DNA of 64,000 nucleotides from JBBRVP01 sp038246785 (GTDB lineage Bacteria; Actinomycetota; Actinomycetes; Jiangellales; Jiangellaceae): contig JBBRVP010000011.1 in assembly GCA_038246785.1 (NCBI GenBank), positions 1 to 64,000 of the forward strand, in the 5' to 3' direction. Positions within the stretch are counted from its first letter, which is position 1; every line of letters begins with the position of its first letter. Below the pieces are notes generated by a model, which did no database searches, was not told the DNA's origin, and saw nothing but the letters and a program-made list of their open reading frames with translations. This document shows, in pieces, positions 16,935 through 25,781 of this stretch. The position numbers were made by a program, and so were the translations under genes.

Positions 16935-18719
16935 ATGACCCGCAACGGAGCATCGCCGCGTGCCGGCCGGCTGGCGGCCGCCGCCGCCGCGTTCGCCGTT
17001 CTCGCCCTCGGCTGGTGTGCCGCCGCGTCCGCGCAGGGCACCCCAGGGCAGATCGGCCCCACCGAGCCGCCGACGAAGACGTCTCGGGCGGCGTCGCCGA
17101 CGCAGCAGATCGGGTCGACGCCGGGGCCTTCGACGGCGACGCCAACCAGCGCTCGCACGGAGACAGCCGCGGCGAGCACGTCGGAGAGCAGCACGCCGAC
17201 GGGAACGGCCAGCCCGACGACCGCCCCGACCGGCTCCCCTGCGCCCACGGCCAGCCCGACGAGTCCGACCGCAACCGCCACCCCGGCGCCGGTCCAGCGC
17301 GTCGCCACCCGGCCGGCCGTACAGGACTCCGGCATCTCGCTGGCCACCGCGCTGCTCGCGGTCGCGGCACTGGCCCTGGCGGGGCTCGTCATCTGGCTCG
17401 TCCAGCGGTCCGGGCCGGGCAGCATGGAGCAGGAGACGGCTCGGCCGCGGCGGCCGGCCGGCGCCGACAGCCCGGCGCAGACCACGTCGCTGCTCGTCAC
17501 GCTCGGCGAGGCGATGATCGACTCCGGGTACGGAGTGACGCAGGTCCAGGCGACGCTGGCCCGCGTGGCAGCCGTCGGCGGGGTCGAGGACGTCGAGGTG
17601 GTGGTGCTGCCGATGGCGCTGTTCGTCTCCGTCGGCGGCAGCACCACCCTGGAGACGGCGGTGGCGGCGGTCGGTCGCGCGGCGCTGCGCCTGGATCAGG
17701 TCGATGCGGTGTCCCGCGTGGTCGGCTCGGCCGAGGCCGGGACGATCGGGTCTGCCGACGCGCTGGCCGAGCTGCGCCGGGCCCGCGCCCAGCCGCCGCC
17801 GTACGGGCCGGGGCTGCGCACGCTGGGCTACGCGGCCTTCAGCGTGGGGGTGGCACTCGTCCTCCAGGGCAGCATTGCCGACCTGCTCGTGGCCGGGGTC
17901 CTCGGCGTCGTGGTCGGCGCCTTGCAGCTTGCCGTCCCTCGTCCGGTCCTGGCCTACCAGGCGATGCTGCCGCTGCTGTGCGCCTTCCTCGTCGCCGTGA
18001 CGGTGTTCCTGCTCGGTCGCTCCGGCTACGACGTGGGCGTCTTCGTCCCCCTGGTCGCACCGCTGGTGACGTTCCTGCCCGGCGCCTTGCTCACCACGGC
18101 GGTCATCGAACTGTCCACCGGCCAGATGATCTCGGGGGCCGCCCGCGTGGCGGCGGGCGGGATGCAGCTCGTTCTGCTGGCCCTCGGCGTCGTGGCCGGC
18201 GCGCAGCTCGTCGGGGTCCCGGTGACCGCTGTGGACGCGACGGCCGGCCGGCCGCTGGGCGACGCGGCGCCATGGGTCGGGGTGGCGCTGTTCGGCGCGG
18301 GCGTGGTCGTGCATCGCTGCGCGCGTCGCTCCAGCGTGGGCTGGATCCTGCTCGTCCTGTACGTGGCCTACGGCGCCCAGATCCTCGGCGGGCTCTTCCT
18401 TGGCGGAGTGCTCTCGGCCTTCGTCGGAGCGCTGGCGATGACACCGGTGGCGTCCTGGGCCGCTCGTCGCCGCACCGGACCTCCGACGCAGGTCAGCTTC
18501 CTGCCGGCGTTCTGGCTGCTGGTCCCCGGTGCCCTCGGTCTCGTCGGCGTGACCCAGCTGCTCGGCGAGGACCGCAGCGATGCGGCGGCGACGCTGCTCG
18601 CCACGGGCACGACGATGATCGGCGTCTCGTTCGGGGTGCTCGTCGGGCTGGCGGTCGGTCCGCGCGGGCCGGACCCCCGAGTAAGGGTCGACGAGCCAGA
18701 GGTCGGCTTGGAGGGCTGA
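16935..18719 (+). CDS. ThrE-family threonine/serine exporter-like protein
   Basis: This 594-residue membrane protein has an N-terminal hydrophobic leader (about residues 10-34) and a low-complexity Thr/Ser/Pro/Ala segment to about 125. One transmembrane helix follows (ISLATALLAVAALALAGLVIWLV). Then comes the ThrE domain (DUF1212, start LLVTLGEAMIDSGYGVTQVQ) with many helices, and the DUF3815-like second half. ThrE exports threonine and serine in Corynebacterium. The long Pro/Thr-rich spacer before the domain is unusual. ATG 16935 is the first start after the arcA promoter region; its ribosome-binding site is weak. It converges on the SHOCT gene across a strong hairpin. Confidence 0.85.
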   Translation: MTRNGASPRAGRLAAAAAAFAVLALGWCAAASAQGTPGQIGPTEPPTKTSRAASPTQQIGSTPGPSTATPTSARTETAAASTSESSTPTGTASPTTAPTGSPAPTASPTSPTATATPAPVQRVATRPAVQDSGISLATALLAVAALALAGLVIWLVQRSGPGSMEQETARPRRPAGADSPAQTTSLLVTLGEAMIDSGYGVTQVQATLARVAAVGGVEDVEVVVLPMALFVSVGGSTTLETAVAAVGRAALRLDQVDAVSRVVGSAEAGTIGSADALAELRRARAQPPPYGPGLRTLGYAAFSVGVALVLQGSIADLLVAGVLGVVVGALQLAVPRPVLAYQAMLPLLCAFLVAVTVFLLGRSGYDVGVFVPLVAPLVTFLPGALLTTAVIELSTGQMISGAARVAAGGMQLVLLALGVVAGAQLVGVPVTAVDATAGRPLGDAAPWVGVALFGAGVVVHRCARRSSVGWILLVLYVAYGAQILGGLFLGGVLSAFVGALAMTPVASWAARRRTGPPTQVSFLPAFWLLVPGALGLVGVTQLLGEDRSDAAATLLATGTTMIGVSFGVLVGLAVGPRGPDPRVRVDEPEVGLEG

Positions 18720-18723
18720 CGTG

Positions 18724-18756
18724 CGGGAGGCCCGGAGCATGGGTCCGGGCCTCCCG
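18724..18756. terminator. Bidirectional terminator between convergent genes
   Basis: A perfect 13-bp stem (CGGGAGGCCCGGA at 18724-18736, complement at 18744-18756) encloses a 7-base loop. It sits 4 bases after the stop of the ThrE-type gene and 12 bases from the stop of the opposing SHOCT gene, so it can serve both. Confidence 0.8.
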
Positions 18757-18768
18757 GCGACGCCGGGA

Positions 18769-19194
18769 TCAGCTGGCGACGACCTTCGCCTTCAGCGTGT
18801 CGTACTCCGCGGACGAGATCGCACCGGAGTCGCGGAGCTGCGCGAGCTTGGCGAGCTCGTCGACGCTGCTGGTGCCGGCCCCCGACGTGGGACCTGCCGC
18901 GTCACGGATGTAGCTGCGCATGGCCTGGTCGCGCCGAGCGGCGTCGGCGGCGGCCCGCTCGTGCATCTTGCCCCCACGGGCGATCAGGTAGACGAGGACG
19001 CCCAGCCACGGGAGGATGACGATGAAGATGACCCACAGCGCCTTGGACCAGCCACCGAGGTCTTCGCTGCGGAAGACGTCGGCAAGGATGATGATGAGCA
19101 GCCAGATCCAGGCGACGAAGAGGAAGAACCACAGCATCGTCCAAAACAGGTTCAGCAGCGGATAGTCGGTCGCGGCGCGCACGATAGCGATCAC
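18769..19194 (-). CDS. PLDc_N/SHOCT domain membrane protein
   Basis: This 141-residue protein has two transmembrane helices in its first half (FWTMLWFFLFVAWIWLLIII and ALWVIFIVILPWLGVLVYLI). The cardiolipin-synthase-like PLDc_N arrangement DVFRSEDLGGWSKALW lies between them. It ends with a SHOCT domain (SVDELAKLAQLRDSGAISSA...). The GTG at 19194 has AAGGAG at the right distance. This family is widespread in actinobacteria and has been linked loosely to envelope stress; no specific function can be claimed. Confidence 0.85.
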   Translation of the reverse strand: MIAIVRAATDYPLLNLFWTMLWFFLFVAWIWLLIIILADVFRSEDLGGWSKALWVIFIVILPWLGVLVYLIARGGKMHERAAADAARRDQAMRSYIRDAAGPTSGAGTSSVDELAKLAQLRDSGAISSAEYDTLKAKVVAS

Positions 19195-19306
19195 GGTTTT
19201 CTCCTTCGGCAGGGTTGCGTGTCGCGCCCATCATGGCAGTCGACCTCCCGGTGCGCTGCGCGACGCGCGCCCGCTCCTGCCGAAGCGATGCGGTGGCGGT
19301 CGCCCG

Positions 19307-20434
19307 TCAGGTCCGCCACAGCAGCACGAGCGCGCGGTCGTCTCCCTCGAAGTCGCCGACGCGGTCGACGAGCAGCCTGGCGCCGCCGACGAAGCCGCGC
19401 TTGACCAGGCGCTCCGCCTCTCCCTGCAACTTGTCGATCCCGGCACCAATGTCGCGGCGCGGTGTCTCGACGAGCCCGTCGGTGTAGAGCATGAGCGCGT
19501 CGCCGCGGCCCAGCCGGCCGCGTACGCAGCGATAGCATGCACCGGCCACAACACCGAGCACCGGGCCTTCTGCCGGCACGAGCTCCCACCTTCCGGAGCC
19601 GGCGTGGAAGCGGACCGCCGGCGGATGCCCGGCCGAGCGGATCTCGTAGTCGCCGGTCGAGACGTCGAGCGCCACGTGGACGGCGGTGGCAAAGCCCTCC
19701 GGCCAGCGCTGACGCAGCAGGTAGTCGTTGGCCGCGCTCAGGAACTCCTCGCTCGACAGGGAGCCGAGCAGTCCTCCGAAGGCACCGGAGAGCATCAGCG
19801 CCCGGGTGCCGGCACCGACCCCTTTCCCCGATACGTCGACCAGCGCGAGCTCGATCCACGGCGATGTCGGCGGCTGCGAGGAGACGAGGAAGTCACCGGA
19901 GAATGCCGCCCCGCCGGCGGGTCGCAGAGCCAGCTCGGCCTTCCAGCCGTGCGGCAGGGTGGGCAGCTCGCCCTGGGCGCTGAGCCGGTCGCGCAGGTCC
20001 ACGAGCATCGCCTCGCCCATCGTCCCCGAGACGCCGAGGCCGAGGCGGGCGCGCGCGCGGGCAAGGGTGAGCATGAAGATCGCGGTCACCGTGACGACGA
20101 GCAGCGAGATCGCGACCGCGGAGACCTGTTCCGGCCTGATGTCCGCGGTGGCGGCGATCACGCCAAGGGCAGCGGCCACGCCGGCCAGCAGGACGATCGC
20201 GACCAGTGGAGCGAGTGAGCGGTAGGAGAGGAACAGCCCGCCCACCAGCAGCGGCAGCACCAGCGCGCTGACCGGCAGGCCCCCGGCAGTAGCCCGTACC
20301 CCAATGGCCAGCGCGATGGTCACCGCCGCCAGCAGCACGAGCAGTAGCGGCTCCGAGCGTCCGACGGATCGCCACATCCGGCGAGCGCCTCCCCGGCGCC
20401 GCCGTTCCTGCCGCCGTGGATCCCCCGACGTCAC
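19307..20434 (-). CDS. SpoIIE-type PP2C serine/threonine phosphatase
   Basis: This 375-residue membrane-anchored phosphatase has four or five N-terminal transmembrane helices (about residues 28-130). A SpoIIE/RsbU-type PP2C domain follows: SGDFLVSSQ, LALVDVSGKGVGAGTRAL, SAGHPPAVRF and LMLYTDGLVETPRRD carry the metal-binding acidic residues. Such enzymes dephosphorylate anti-anti-sigma factors in partner-switching pathways. No anti-sigma partner gene is nearby, so its target is unknown. The C-terminus GDDRALVLLW matches the end of the domain, so the gene is full length. Confidence 0.9.
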   Translation of the reverse strand: MTSGDPRRQERRRRGGARRMWRSVGRSEPLLLVLLAAVTIALAIGVRATAGGLPVSALVLPLLVGGLFLSYRSLAPLVAIVLLAGVAAALGVIAATADIRPEQVSAVAISLLVVTVTAIFMLTLARARARLGLGVSGTMGEAMLVDLRDRLSAQGELPTLPHGWKAELALRPAGGAAFSGDFLVSSQPPTSPWIELALVDVSGKGVGAGTRALMLSGAFGGLLGSLSSEEFLSAANDYLLRQRWPEGFATAVHVALDVSTGDYEIRSAGHPPAVRFHAGSGRWELVPAEGPVLGVVAGACYRCVRGRLGRGDALMLYTDGLVETPRRDIGAGIDKLQGEAERLVKRGFVGGARLLVDRVGDFEGDDRALVLLWRT

Positions 20435-20527
20435 GGCGGCGACCCTAGCGGCGGCCCGCCGCCGAGCGGGTCGCGAGCCGAGCGGGTGGCGTAGCGGGTC
20501 GCTGCGGCGCCGCGCCTGGCGGCGCCC

Positions 20528-21352
20528 TCAGGCGGCCTGGCAGCTGGGGCACCAGTAGACCGTGCGCCCGACCATGGGCGCGGAGGCGAGCGGTGTTCCG
20601 CAGAGCCGGCACGGCAAGCCGGCGCGGCCGTACACGTAGTGGGCGTCCTCACGGCGTGCCGGGCCGTTCGGACGGTCGCGGTCGACCGGCTCGGTGGTCA
20701 CGATGCGGCCGCGACGCACGCCCACGCGCATGAGCCGGCGCAGGTCGGTCCACAGCGCGTCCCACTCTGGCCGCGCCGTCTGCCGACCGGTCCGCCACGG
20801 CGAGATGCTGGCCCGGAAGAGCAGCTCGGCACGGAAGACGTTTCCCACGCCGGACACGACAGCCTGATCCAGGAGCAGCGCCCCGAGGACGACCCGGCTG
20901 CGCGACAGCCGGGCGTACGCGAGGTCGGGGTCGGCGTCGCGGCGCAGCGGATCGGGTCCGAGCCGGGCCTGCAGCTGGTCCTTCTGGGCGGCGTCGTAGA
21001 GCTCGCATGCTGTGGCGCCACGGAGGTCGGCCCACGCCCGGTCCCCGACCAGTCGCAGGCGCAGCGCGCCGCGGACCGGCGGCGCGGGGAGCAGGCCAAG
21101 GGTGAGCGACCCGTACAGGCCCAGGTGGATGTGGACCCAGCGCCACCCACGGGTCCCGGAATCGGCGGGGAGGTCCCGGAAACCGAGGAACAGGTGCTTG
21201 CCGTGCACGTCGGTGCGCCCGAGGACGTGCCCGTCCAGCGCGACGGCGCCGCCGGCGAAGCGCCCCTGCGGGCTCGACGCGGCCACGGGAGCGCCGGCGA
21301 GGTCGCGCTTGATTCGCCGGGCGAGCCGGTGGATGGTGTGTCCCTCGGGCAC
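20528..21352 (-). CDS. nei2: Fpg/Nei-family DNA glycosylase (Nei2-like)
   Basis: This base-excision-repair glycosylase/lyase removes oxidised pyrimidines. The 274-residue protein starts P-E-G-H after the initiator, giving catalytic Pro2 and Glu3. It has the H2TH domain (DQAVVSGVGNVFRAELLF) and a C-terminal zinc finger with two Cys pairs (CRLCG and CPSC). A GTG at 21352 gives the exact N-terminus the catalytic Pro requires. In M. tuberculosis nei2 (Rv2464c) is near the tig and Rv2466c genes, as here. Confidence 0.92.
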   Translation of the reverse strand: MPEGHTIHRLARRIKRDLAGAPVAASSPQGRFAGGAVALDGHVLGRTDVHGKHLFLGFRDLPADSGTRGWRWVHIHLGLYGSLTLGLLPAPPVRGALRLRLVGDRAWADLRGATACELYDAAQKDQLQARLGPDPLRRDADPDLAYARLSRSRVVLGALLLDQAVVSGVGNVFRAELLFRASISPWRTGRQTARPEWDALWTDLRRLMRVGVRRGRIVTTEPVDRDRPNGPARREDAHYVYGRAGLPCRLCGTPLASAPMVGRTVYWCPSCQAA

Positions 21353-21776
21353 GCTCGCTCAGCCCGCCGACGACTGCCAGGAGGCGCCGCCATGGCACGG
21401 ACCCCGCCCGGCCAGCGCGGGCGCGCGGACGACGCTGCCGTACGCGGCCTCACCGGGGACGGCGGATCGAACGTCGGCGTGCAGCGGGCGATGCGCGCGC
21501 GCGACGTCTCGCGGACGGCGCTTGTCCGGCCCGGCGAGCCGCATGCCCTCGAGTCTCCCAGGTCCGCCCCGTCGCGCGACCGCTGATTCCTGGTCACTCT
21601 CGGCCACCGACGTCAGGGGAAGCGGCCCGTGCCGCGTGCGTGCGCAGAGAAATGTCGCCACGTCATGACCAAGGTCCGTAGTCAGTGCGCCGCCCGCTCC
21701 CATAGCGTCGCGCCCTCATTCGATCTTCAGCCGGCGTGCATCGAGCCGCGCTCCGCTCGACACAGGAGGCCCAGGA
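21353..21776. other. Divergent intergenic region, nei2 / liv operon
   Basis: No gene is supported in these 424 bases. A 114-codon open frame on the minus strand has no family features and a shadow-like composition. The region must hold the promoters for nei2 (leftward) and the liv operon (rightward). A CAGGAGG ribosome-binding site for livK lies at 21762-21768. I saw no clear operator. Confidence 0.5.
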
Positions 21777-22976
21777 ATGGCACGGAGAATGTGGACATTC
21801 GCGGCGGCTACGGCAGTGCTCGCCCTTGGGCTCGCCGGGTGTGCGGAGGACACGCCGAGCAGCAGCGGCTCGGCCGGCGGGGCCAGCGGCAGCCAGGCCG
21901 GACCGATCAAGATCGGGGCGGTGCTCGACATCACCGGTGCCGGTGCCAGCCTCGGTGTGCCGGAGCGCAAGACGCTGCAGATGCTGGCCAAGCGGCTCAA
22001 CGACAGCGGCGGGGTGAACGGCCGGCAGATCGAGCTGACCATCGAGGACGACCAGTCCACCGAGGACGCGGCAGCGCGAGCGGCCAGCAAGCTGCTGCAG
22101 ACGGAGAACGTCGACGTCCTGCTCGGTGCGTCGCGCACCGGGCCGAGCCTGGCGATGCGGCCCATCGCCGAGCAGGCCAAGAAGCCGATGATCTCGCTCG
22201 CCGCCAACGCCGCGATCATCGATGGGGCGACCTGGGTCTTCAAGACGGCGCAGAACGACCGGGTCGTCGTCGAGAAGATGGTCGACGACATGTCCGCGAA
22301 GGGCTACCACAAGATCGCGCTCGCCCGGGACTCCTCCTCGTTCGGGGAAGGGGTGGCCGAGCTGTTCACCGAGCTGGGTGCCGACAAGGGCATCAAGGTC
22401 ACCGCGGTGCAGAAGTTCGACCCAGACGCCAGCGACTTCACCGCCCAGATGGTCAACATCCGCGACGCCAAGCCGGACGCCGTCGTCATCTGGGGCATCC
22501 CCCCGGCCGCCTCGCTGGCCCAGCAAGCCTTCCGCCGGGTCGGGCCGAAGGTGCCCGTCTACCAGTCGCACGGCATCGGCAACCAGGTCTTCCTCGACGC
22601 CGCCGGGAGCTCAGCGGACGGGCTGCTCGCTCCGCTCGGCCGCATGCTCGTGGCCGACCAGCTGTCCGCGGACGACCCCCAACGTGAGGTCGTCACCAAG
22701 TTCATCTCCGACTACAAGGCCGCTTACGGCGAGAACCCCTCGGCCTTCGCCGGCTACGCCTACGACGCGTTCACCATCGCCACCAACGCGCTCAAGGAGG
22801 CCGGGACCGACCCGAACAAGCTGCGTGAGGCGATCCAGGGCGTGTCGGACTGGCCCGGCGTCAGCGGCGTGTTCACGATGACGCCGGAGAACCACTCGGG
22901 TCTGTCCAAGGACGCCATGGTCATGGTGACGGTGAAGGACGGCCAGTGGAAGCTGGCTGACAGCGCCACCTCCTGA
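21777..22976 (+). CDS. livK: Branched-chain amino acid ABC transporter substrate-binding lipoprotein
   Basis: This periplasmic-binding protein of the Leu/Ile/Val family (peripla_BP_6) is anchored as a lipoprotein. The 399-residue product has a lipobox LAGC with Cys22 after a hydrophobic leader, then a Ser/Gly linker. The mature domain begins GPIKIGAVLDITGAG and contains AAIIDGATWVFKT and the hinge GYAYDAFTIA. ATG 21777 has CAGGAGG about 8 bases upstream. Its TGA shares one base with the ATG of livH, so it leads a tightly coupled operon. The true substrate could be another amino acid, amide or urea. Confidence 0.92.
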   Translation: MARRMWTFAAATAVLALGLAGCAEDTPSSSGSAGGASGSQAGPIKIGAVLDITGAGASLGVPERKTLQMLAKRLNDSGGVNGRQIELTIEDDQSTEDAAARAASKLLQTENVDVLLGASRTGPSLAMRPIAEQAKKPMISLAANAAIIDGATWVFKTAQNDRVVVEKMVDDMSAKGYHKIALARDSSSFGEGVAELFTELGADKGIKVTAVQKFDPDASDFTAQMVNIRDAKPDAVVIWGIPPAASLAQQAFRRVGPKVPVYQSHGIGNQVFLDAAGSSADGLLAPLGRMLVADQLSADDPQREVVTKFISDYKAAYGENPSAFAGYAYDAFTIATNALKEAGTDPNKLREAIQGVSDWPGVSGVFTMTPENHSGLSKDAMVMVTVKDGQWKLADSATS

Positions 22977-23845
22977 TGAGCGATCTCCTGCAGCTGGTCT
23001 TCTCCGGGCTGGCCAATGGGGCGGTCTACGGACTGGTCGCGCTCGGCTTCGTGGCGGTGTTCTCCGTCCGGGAGATCGTCAACCTCGCCCAGGGGGAGTA
23101 CTCCGCGCTGGCCGGCTTGAGCGCCATCTCGGCGGTGGCCGCGGGCCTGCCGCTGTTGCTGGCCTGCTGTCTCGTGGTGCCGCTGGTCGTCCTGGTGGCG
23201 GTGGCGATCGAACGGGTCGTCATCGCCCCGGTGAAGCGGATGACCCCGCTGATCTCCATCATCCTCACTCTGGGCATCTCGACGGTGCTCAAGGCCGTCA
23301 TGCTGCTGATCTGGGGTCCGCAGGCACGTGGTCTGGGACCCTTTCCCGGACGTGACTTCCTGCTGGGCGGGGTGAGCATCCGGTCGCAGGAGCTGTGGAT
23401 CCTCGGCACTGCAGCGGTGGTCGGGACGGCGGTCGTGTGGTTCTACGAGCACACGCTGCGCGGCAAGACGCTGCGCGCCTGCGCAGAGCAGCCGGTAGCC
23501 GCCCGGCTCGTCGGCATCTCGCCACGCACCGCGAGCATGGTCGCGTTCGGCATCGCCGGGTTCGTCGGTGCGGTCGCCGGCGTGGTCAGCAGCCCGATCT
23601 ACTTCAGCTCCTGGAGTTCCGGGCTGGCGCTGGGGCTGAAGGGCTTCGTCGCCGCCACCTTGGGCGGTCTGGTGTCCCTGCGCGTGGCGCTGATGGGCGG
23701 GCTGGTCCTCGGAGTGCTCGAGAACCTCGTCGCCGGATACGTCGACACCGGCTACCGCGATGCCGTGGCGTTCCTGGTGCTCGTCCTCGTGCTGCTCGTG
23801 CGTCCACAGGGGCTGGTCCTCCAGCCCAAGGCTCTGCGGGTGTGA
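22976..23845 (+). CDS. livH: Branched-chain amino acid ABC transporter permease LivH
   Basis: This is the first inner-membrane permease of the HAAT transporter. The 289-residue protein has about eight transmembrane helices. The family landmarks are GLANGAVYGLVALGF at the N-terminus, VNLAQGEYSALAG, and the EAA-like cytoplasmic loop GKTLRACAEQPVAARLVGI that contacts the ATPase. The start overlaps the livK stop by one base and the livM-livG fusion begins 7 bases after its stop. Confidence 0.93.
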   Translation: MSDLLQLVFSGLANGAVYGLVALGFVAVFSVREIVNLAQGEYSALAGLSAISAVAAGLPLLLACCLVVPLVVLVAVAIERVVIAPVKRMTPLISIILTLGISTVLKAVMLLIWGPQARGLGPFPGRDFLLGGVSIRSQELWILGTAAVVGTAVVWFYEHTLRGKTLRACAEQPVAARLVGISPRTASMVAFGIAGFVGAVAGVVSSPIYFSSWSSGLALGLKGFVAATLGGLVSLRVALMGGLVLGVLENLVAGYVDTGYRDAVAFLVLVLVLLVRPQGLVLQPKALRV

Positions 23846-23852
23846 GACCGAG

Positions 23853-25781
23853 GTGCGAGGCGCGCGGTCCTTGCTGCCGTTCATCCTGGTCGGCGCCGCC
23901 CTCGCGGCCTTTCCGCTGGTGGCTTCCAGCAATCTGGTGAACATCGGGGTTTACGCCCTCATCTACGGCCTGGCCGCGATCGGTTTGTCGCTGCTGATGG
24001 GCCTGGCCGGCCAGGTCAGCCTCGGACACGCGGCGTTCTTCGCCATCGGCGCCTACACCCAGGCGATCCTGCTGACCAAGTACCAGGTGCCCGGTGCGCT
24101 CGCTGCGCTCGCCGCCGCGCTCGCCGCGATGGTGGTGGCCCTGCTCGTGGGGCTCCCCTTGCTGCGGCTGCGCGGGCATTTCCTGGCGCTGGCAACGCTC
24201 GGGCTGGGGATCATCGTCTCGGTCGTGGCCCGGGAGCTGGACATCACCGGTGGGACCTCCGGCATCTTCGGCATCCCGAAGCCGGCCATTCTCGGCCGGG
24301 TCTACGACTCGCCGCGCGAGTTCTTCTGGCTGATGACGCCGATCGTCGTGCTGGGACTGCTGCTCGCCAGCAACCTGGTCCGCAGCCGCACCGGCCGGGC
24401 GCTCTCGGCGGTCAACGACTCCGAGGTCGCCGCCGAGTGCCTGGGCGTGAACACGTTCGCGCTGCGGCTGCGGGTCTTCGTGCTCTCCGCGGGGTACGCC
24501 GGGCTCGCCGGCGTCTGCTACGCCTACTGGCTGGGCATCGTCAGCCCGGAGGCCGCCGGTTTCGAGCTCAGCGTCCAGTTCCTGCTCATGGTCGTCCTGG
24601 GTGGACTGGGCACCGTGTGGGGTGCGCTCGTCGGAGCCATCGCGGTGGAGGGACTCGACGAGACCATGCGCGTCCTGGTCCCCAAGATCGTCCCAGGTGC
24701 CACCGGTGAGGTACAGCTCATCGGATTCGGGGTGGTGCTGGTGCTGCTCATCGTCCTGCTGCCCGGGGGCCTCGCCCAGCTGTGGGCGATGACGACGGCG
24801 CGTTGGCGGCGGCGTACGGGGCCCGCGACGGCCGCAGAAGCGGCGGCGGCGGCCACCGGCGAGGACCATCGGGAGCCGGCCGAGCCCGCCGCCGGCGGCA
24901 GTCCGAGCGCCGCTCTCGCTCAGGTCCTCGATGCGGGCCAGGTCCCCGACCGCGGCACGGTGGTGCTCGCGGTGCGTGGTCTGACCAAGCGGTACGGCGG
25001 TGTGGTGGCCGTCGACGCGGTCGATTTCGACGTCCACGCCGGCGAGATCCTCGCCCTGATCGGCCCCAACGGCGCGGGCAAGACCACCTGCTTCAACATC
25101 GTCAGCGGGGTCCTGGCGCCGACGGCCGGAACGGTCGAGGTGGCACAGCGCCGGGTAGAGGGCAGGCGGCCCCACGTGGTCGCGTCACTGGGCGCCACCC
25201 GGACCTTCCAGAGCCTGCAGGTCTTCGGCAGCAGCACGGTGCTGGGCAACGTCAAGGTGGCCCGGCACCTGCGCAGCCGATCCGGCGTGCTGCGCGGGAT
25301 GCTCGCGCTCACCGGACGCGAGGAGCGAGCGGTCGAGTCGGCCGCGCAGGCCGCGGTTGCCGCGCTCGGCCTGTCCGACGACACCGAGCGCTTGGTCGGC
25401 GACTTGCCGTTCGGCCGGCAACGACAGGTGGAGGTGGCCCGCGCCCTCGCGCTGTCGCCCACGCTGCTGCTGCTCGACGAGCCGATGGCGGGTCTGTCGG
25501 GAGCCGAGCGCGACGAGCTGGCGGCCCTGCTCCGGGCGACCAGGACCGCCGGCGTGGCCGTCGTCCTCGTCGAGCACGACGTCGAGGCGGTGATGGCCCT
25601 CGCCGACCGCGTCGCCGTGCTCGACGACGGCCGGCTGATCGCTCTCGGGTCGCCGGCGGTGGTCCGCACCGACCCGGCGGTGGTCGCGGCCTACCTCGGC
25701 ACCGACGCGGAGGCCGACGACCTGCTCCAGCGGGCCACGCAGTCCGCCGCGGAGCACACCGACGACGGGGTACTCGGATGA
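23853..25781 (+). CDS. Fused LivM permease and LivG ATPase
   Basis: One 642-residue chain combines two transporter subunits. Residues 1-315 are a LivM permease with many helices (GLSLLMGLAGQVSLGHAAFF and the loop SRTGRALSAVNDSEVAAECLG). A Pro/Ala/Gly linker of about 50 residues follows. A LivG-type ATPase occupies 370-642, with Walker A GPNGAGKTT from residue 404, a modified signature PFGRQRQVE, and Walker B LLLLDEPMAGL. The GTG at 23853 follows the livH stop by 7 bases; longer starts lie inside livH. It overlaps livF by 4 bases. I saw no stop or frame problem, so the fusion looks genuine. Confidence 0.9.
   Translation: MRGARSLLPFILVGAALAAFPLVASSNLVNIGVYALIYGLAAIGLSLLMGLAGQVSLGHAAFFAIGAYTQAILLTKYQVPGALAALAAALAAMVVALLVGLPLLRLRGHFLALATLGLGIIVSVVARELDITGGTSGIFGIPKPAILGRVYDSPREFFWLMTPIVVLGLLLASNLVRSRTGRALSAVNDSEVAAECLGVNTFALRLRVFVLSAGYAGLAGVCYAYWLGIVSPEAAGFELSVQFLLMVVLGGLGTVWGALVGAIAVEGLDETMRVLVPKIVPGATGEVQLIGFGVVLVLLIVLLPGGLAQLWAMTTARWRRRTGPATAAEAAAAATGEDHREPAEPAAGGSPSAALAQVLDAGQVPDRGTVVLAVRGLTKRYGGVVAVDAVDFDVHAGEILALIGPNGAGKTTCFNIVSGVLAPTAGTVEVAQRRVEGRRPHVVASLGATRTFQSLQVFGSSTVLGNVKVARHLRSRSGVLRGMLALTGREERAVESAAQAAVAALGLSDDTERLVGDLPFGRQRQVEVARALALSPTLLLLDEPMAGLSGAERDELAALLRATRTAGVAVVLVEHDVEAVMALADRVAVLDDGRLIALGSPAVVRTDPAVVAAYLGTDAEADDLLQRATQSAAEHTDDGVLG

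Noticed and set aside
21359..21703. 114-codon minus-strand frame between nei2 and livK
   Set aside because: No family features, no ribosome-binding site of note and coding bias is weak.
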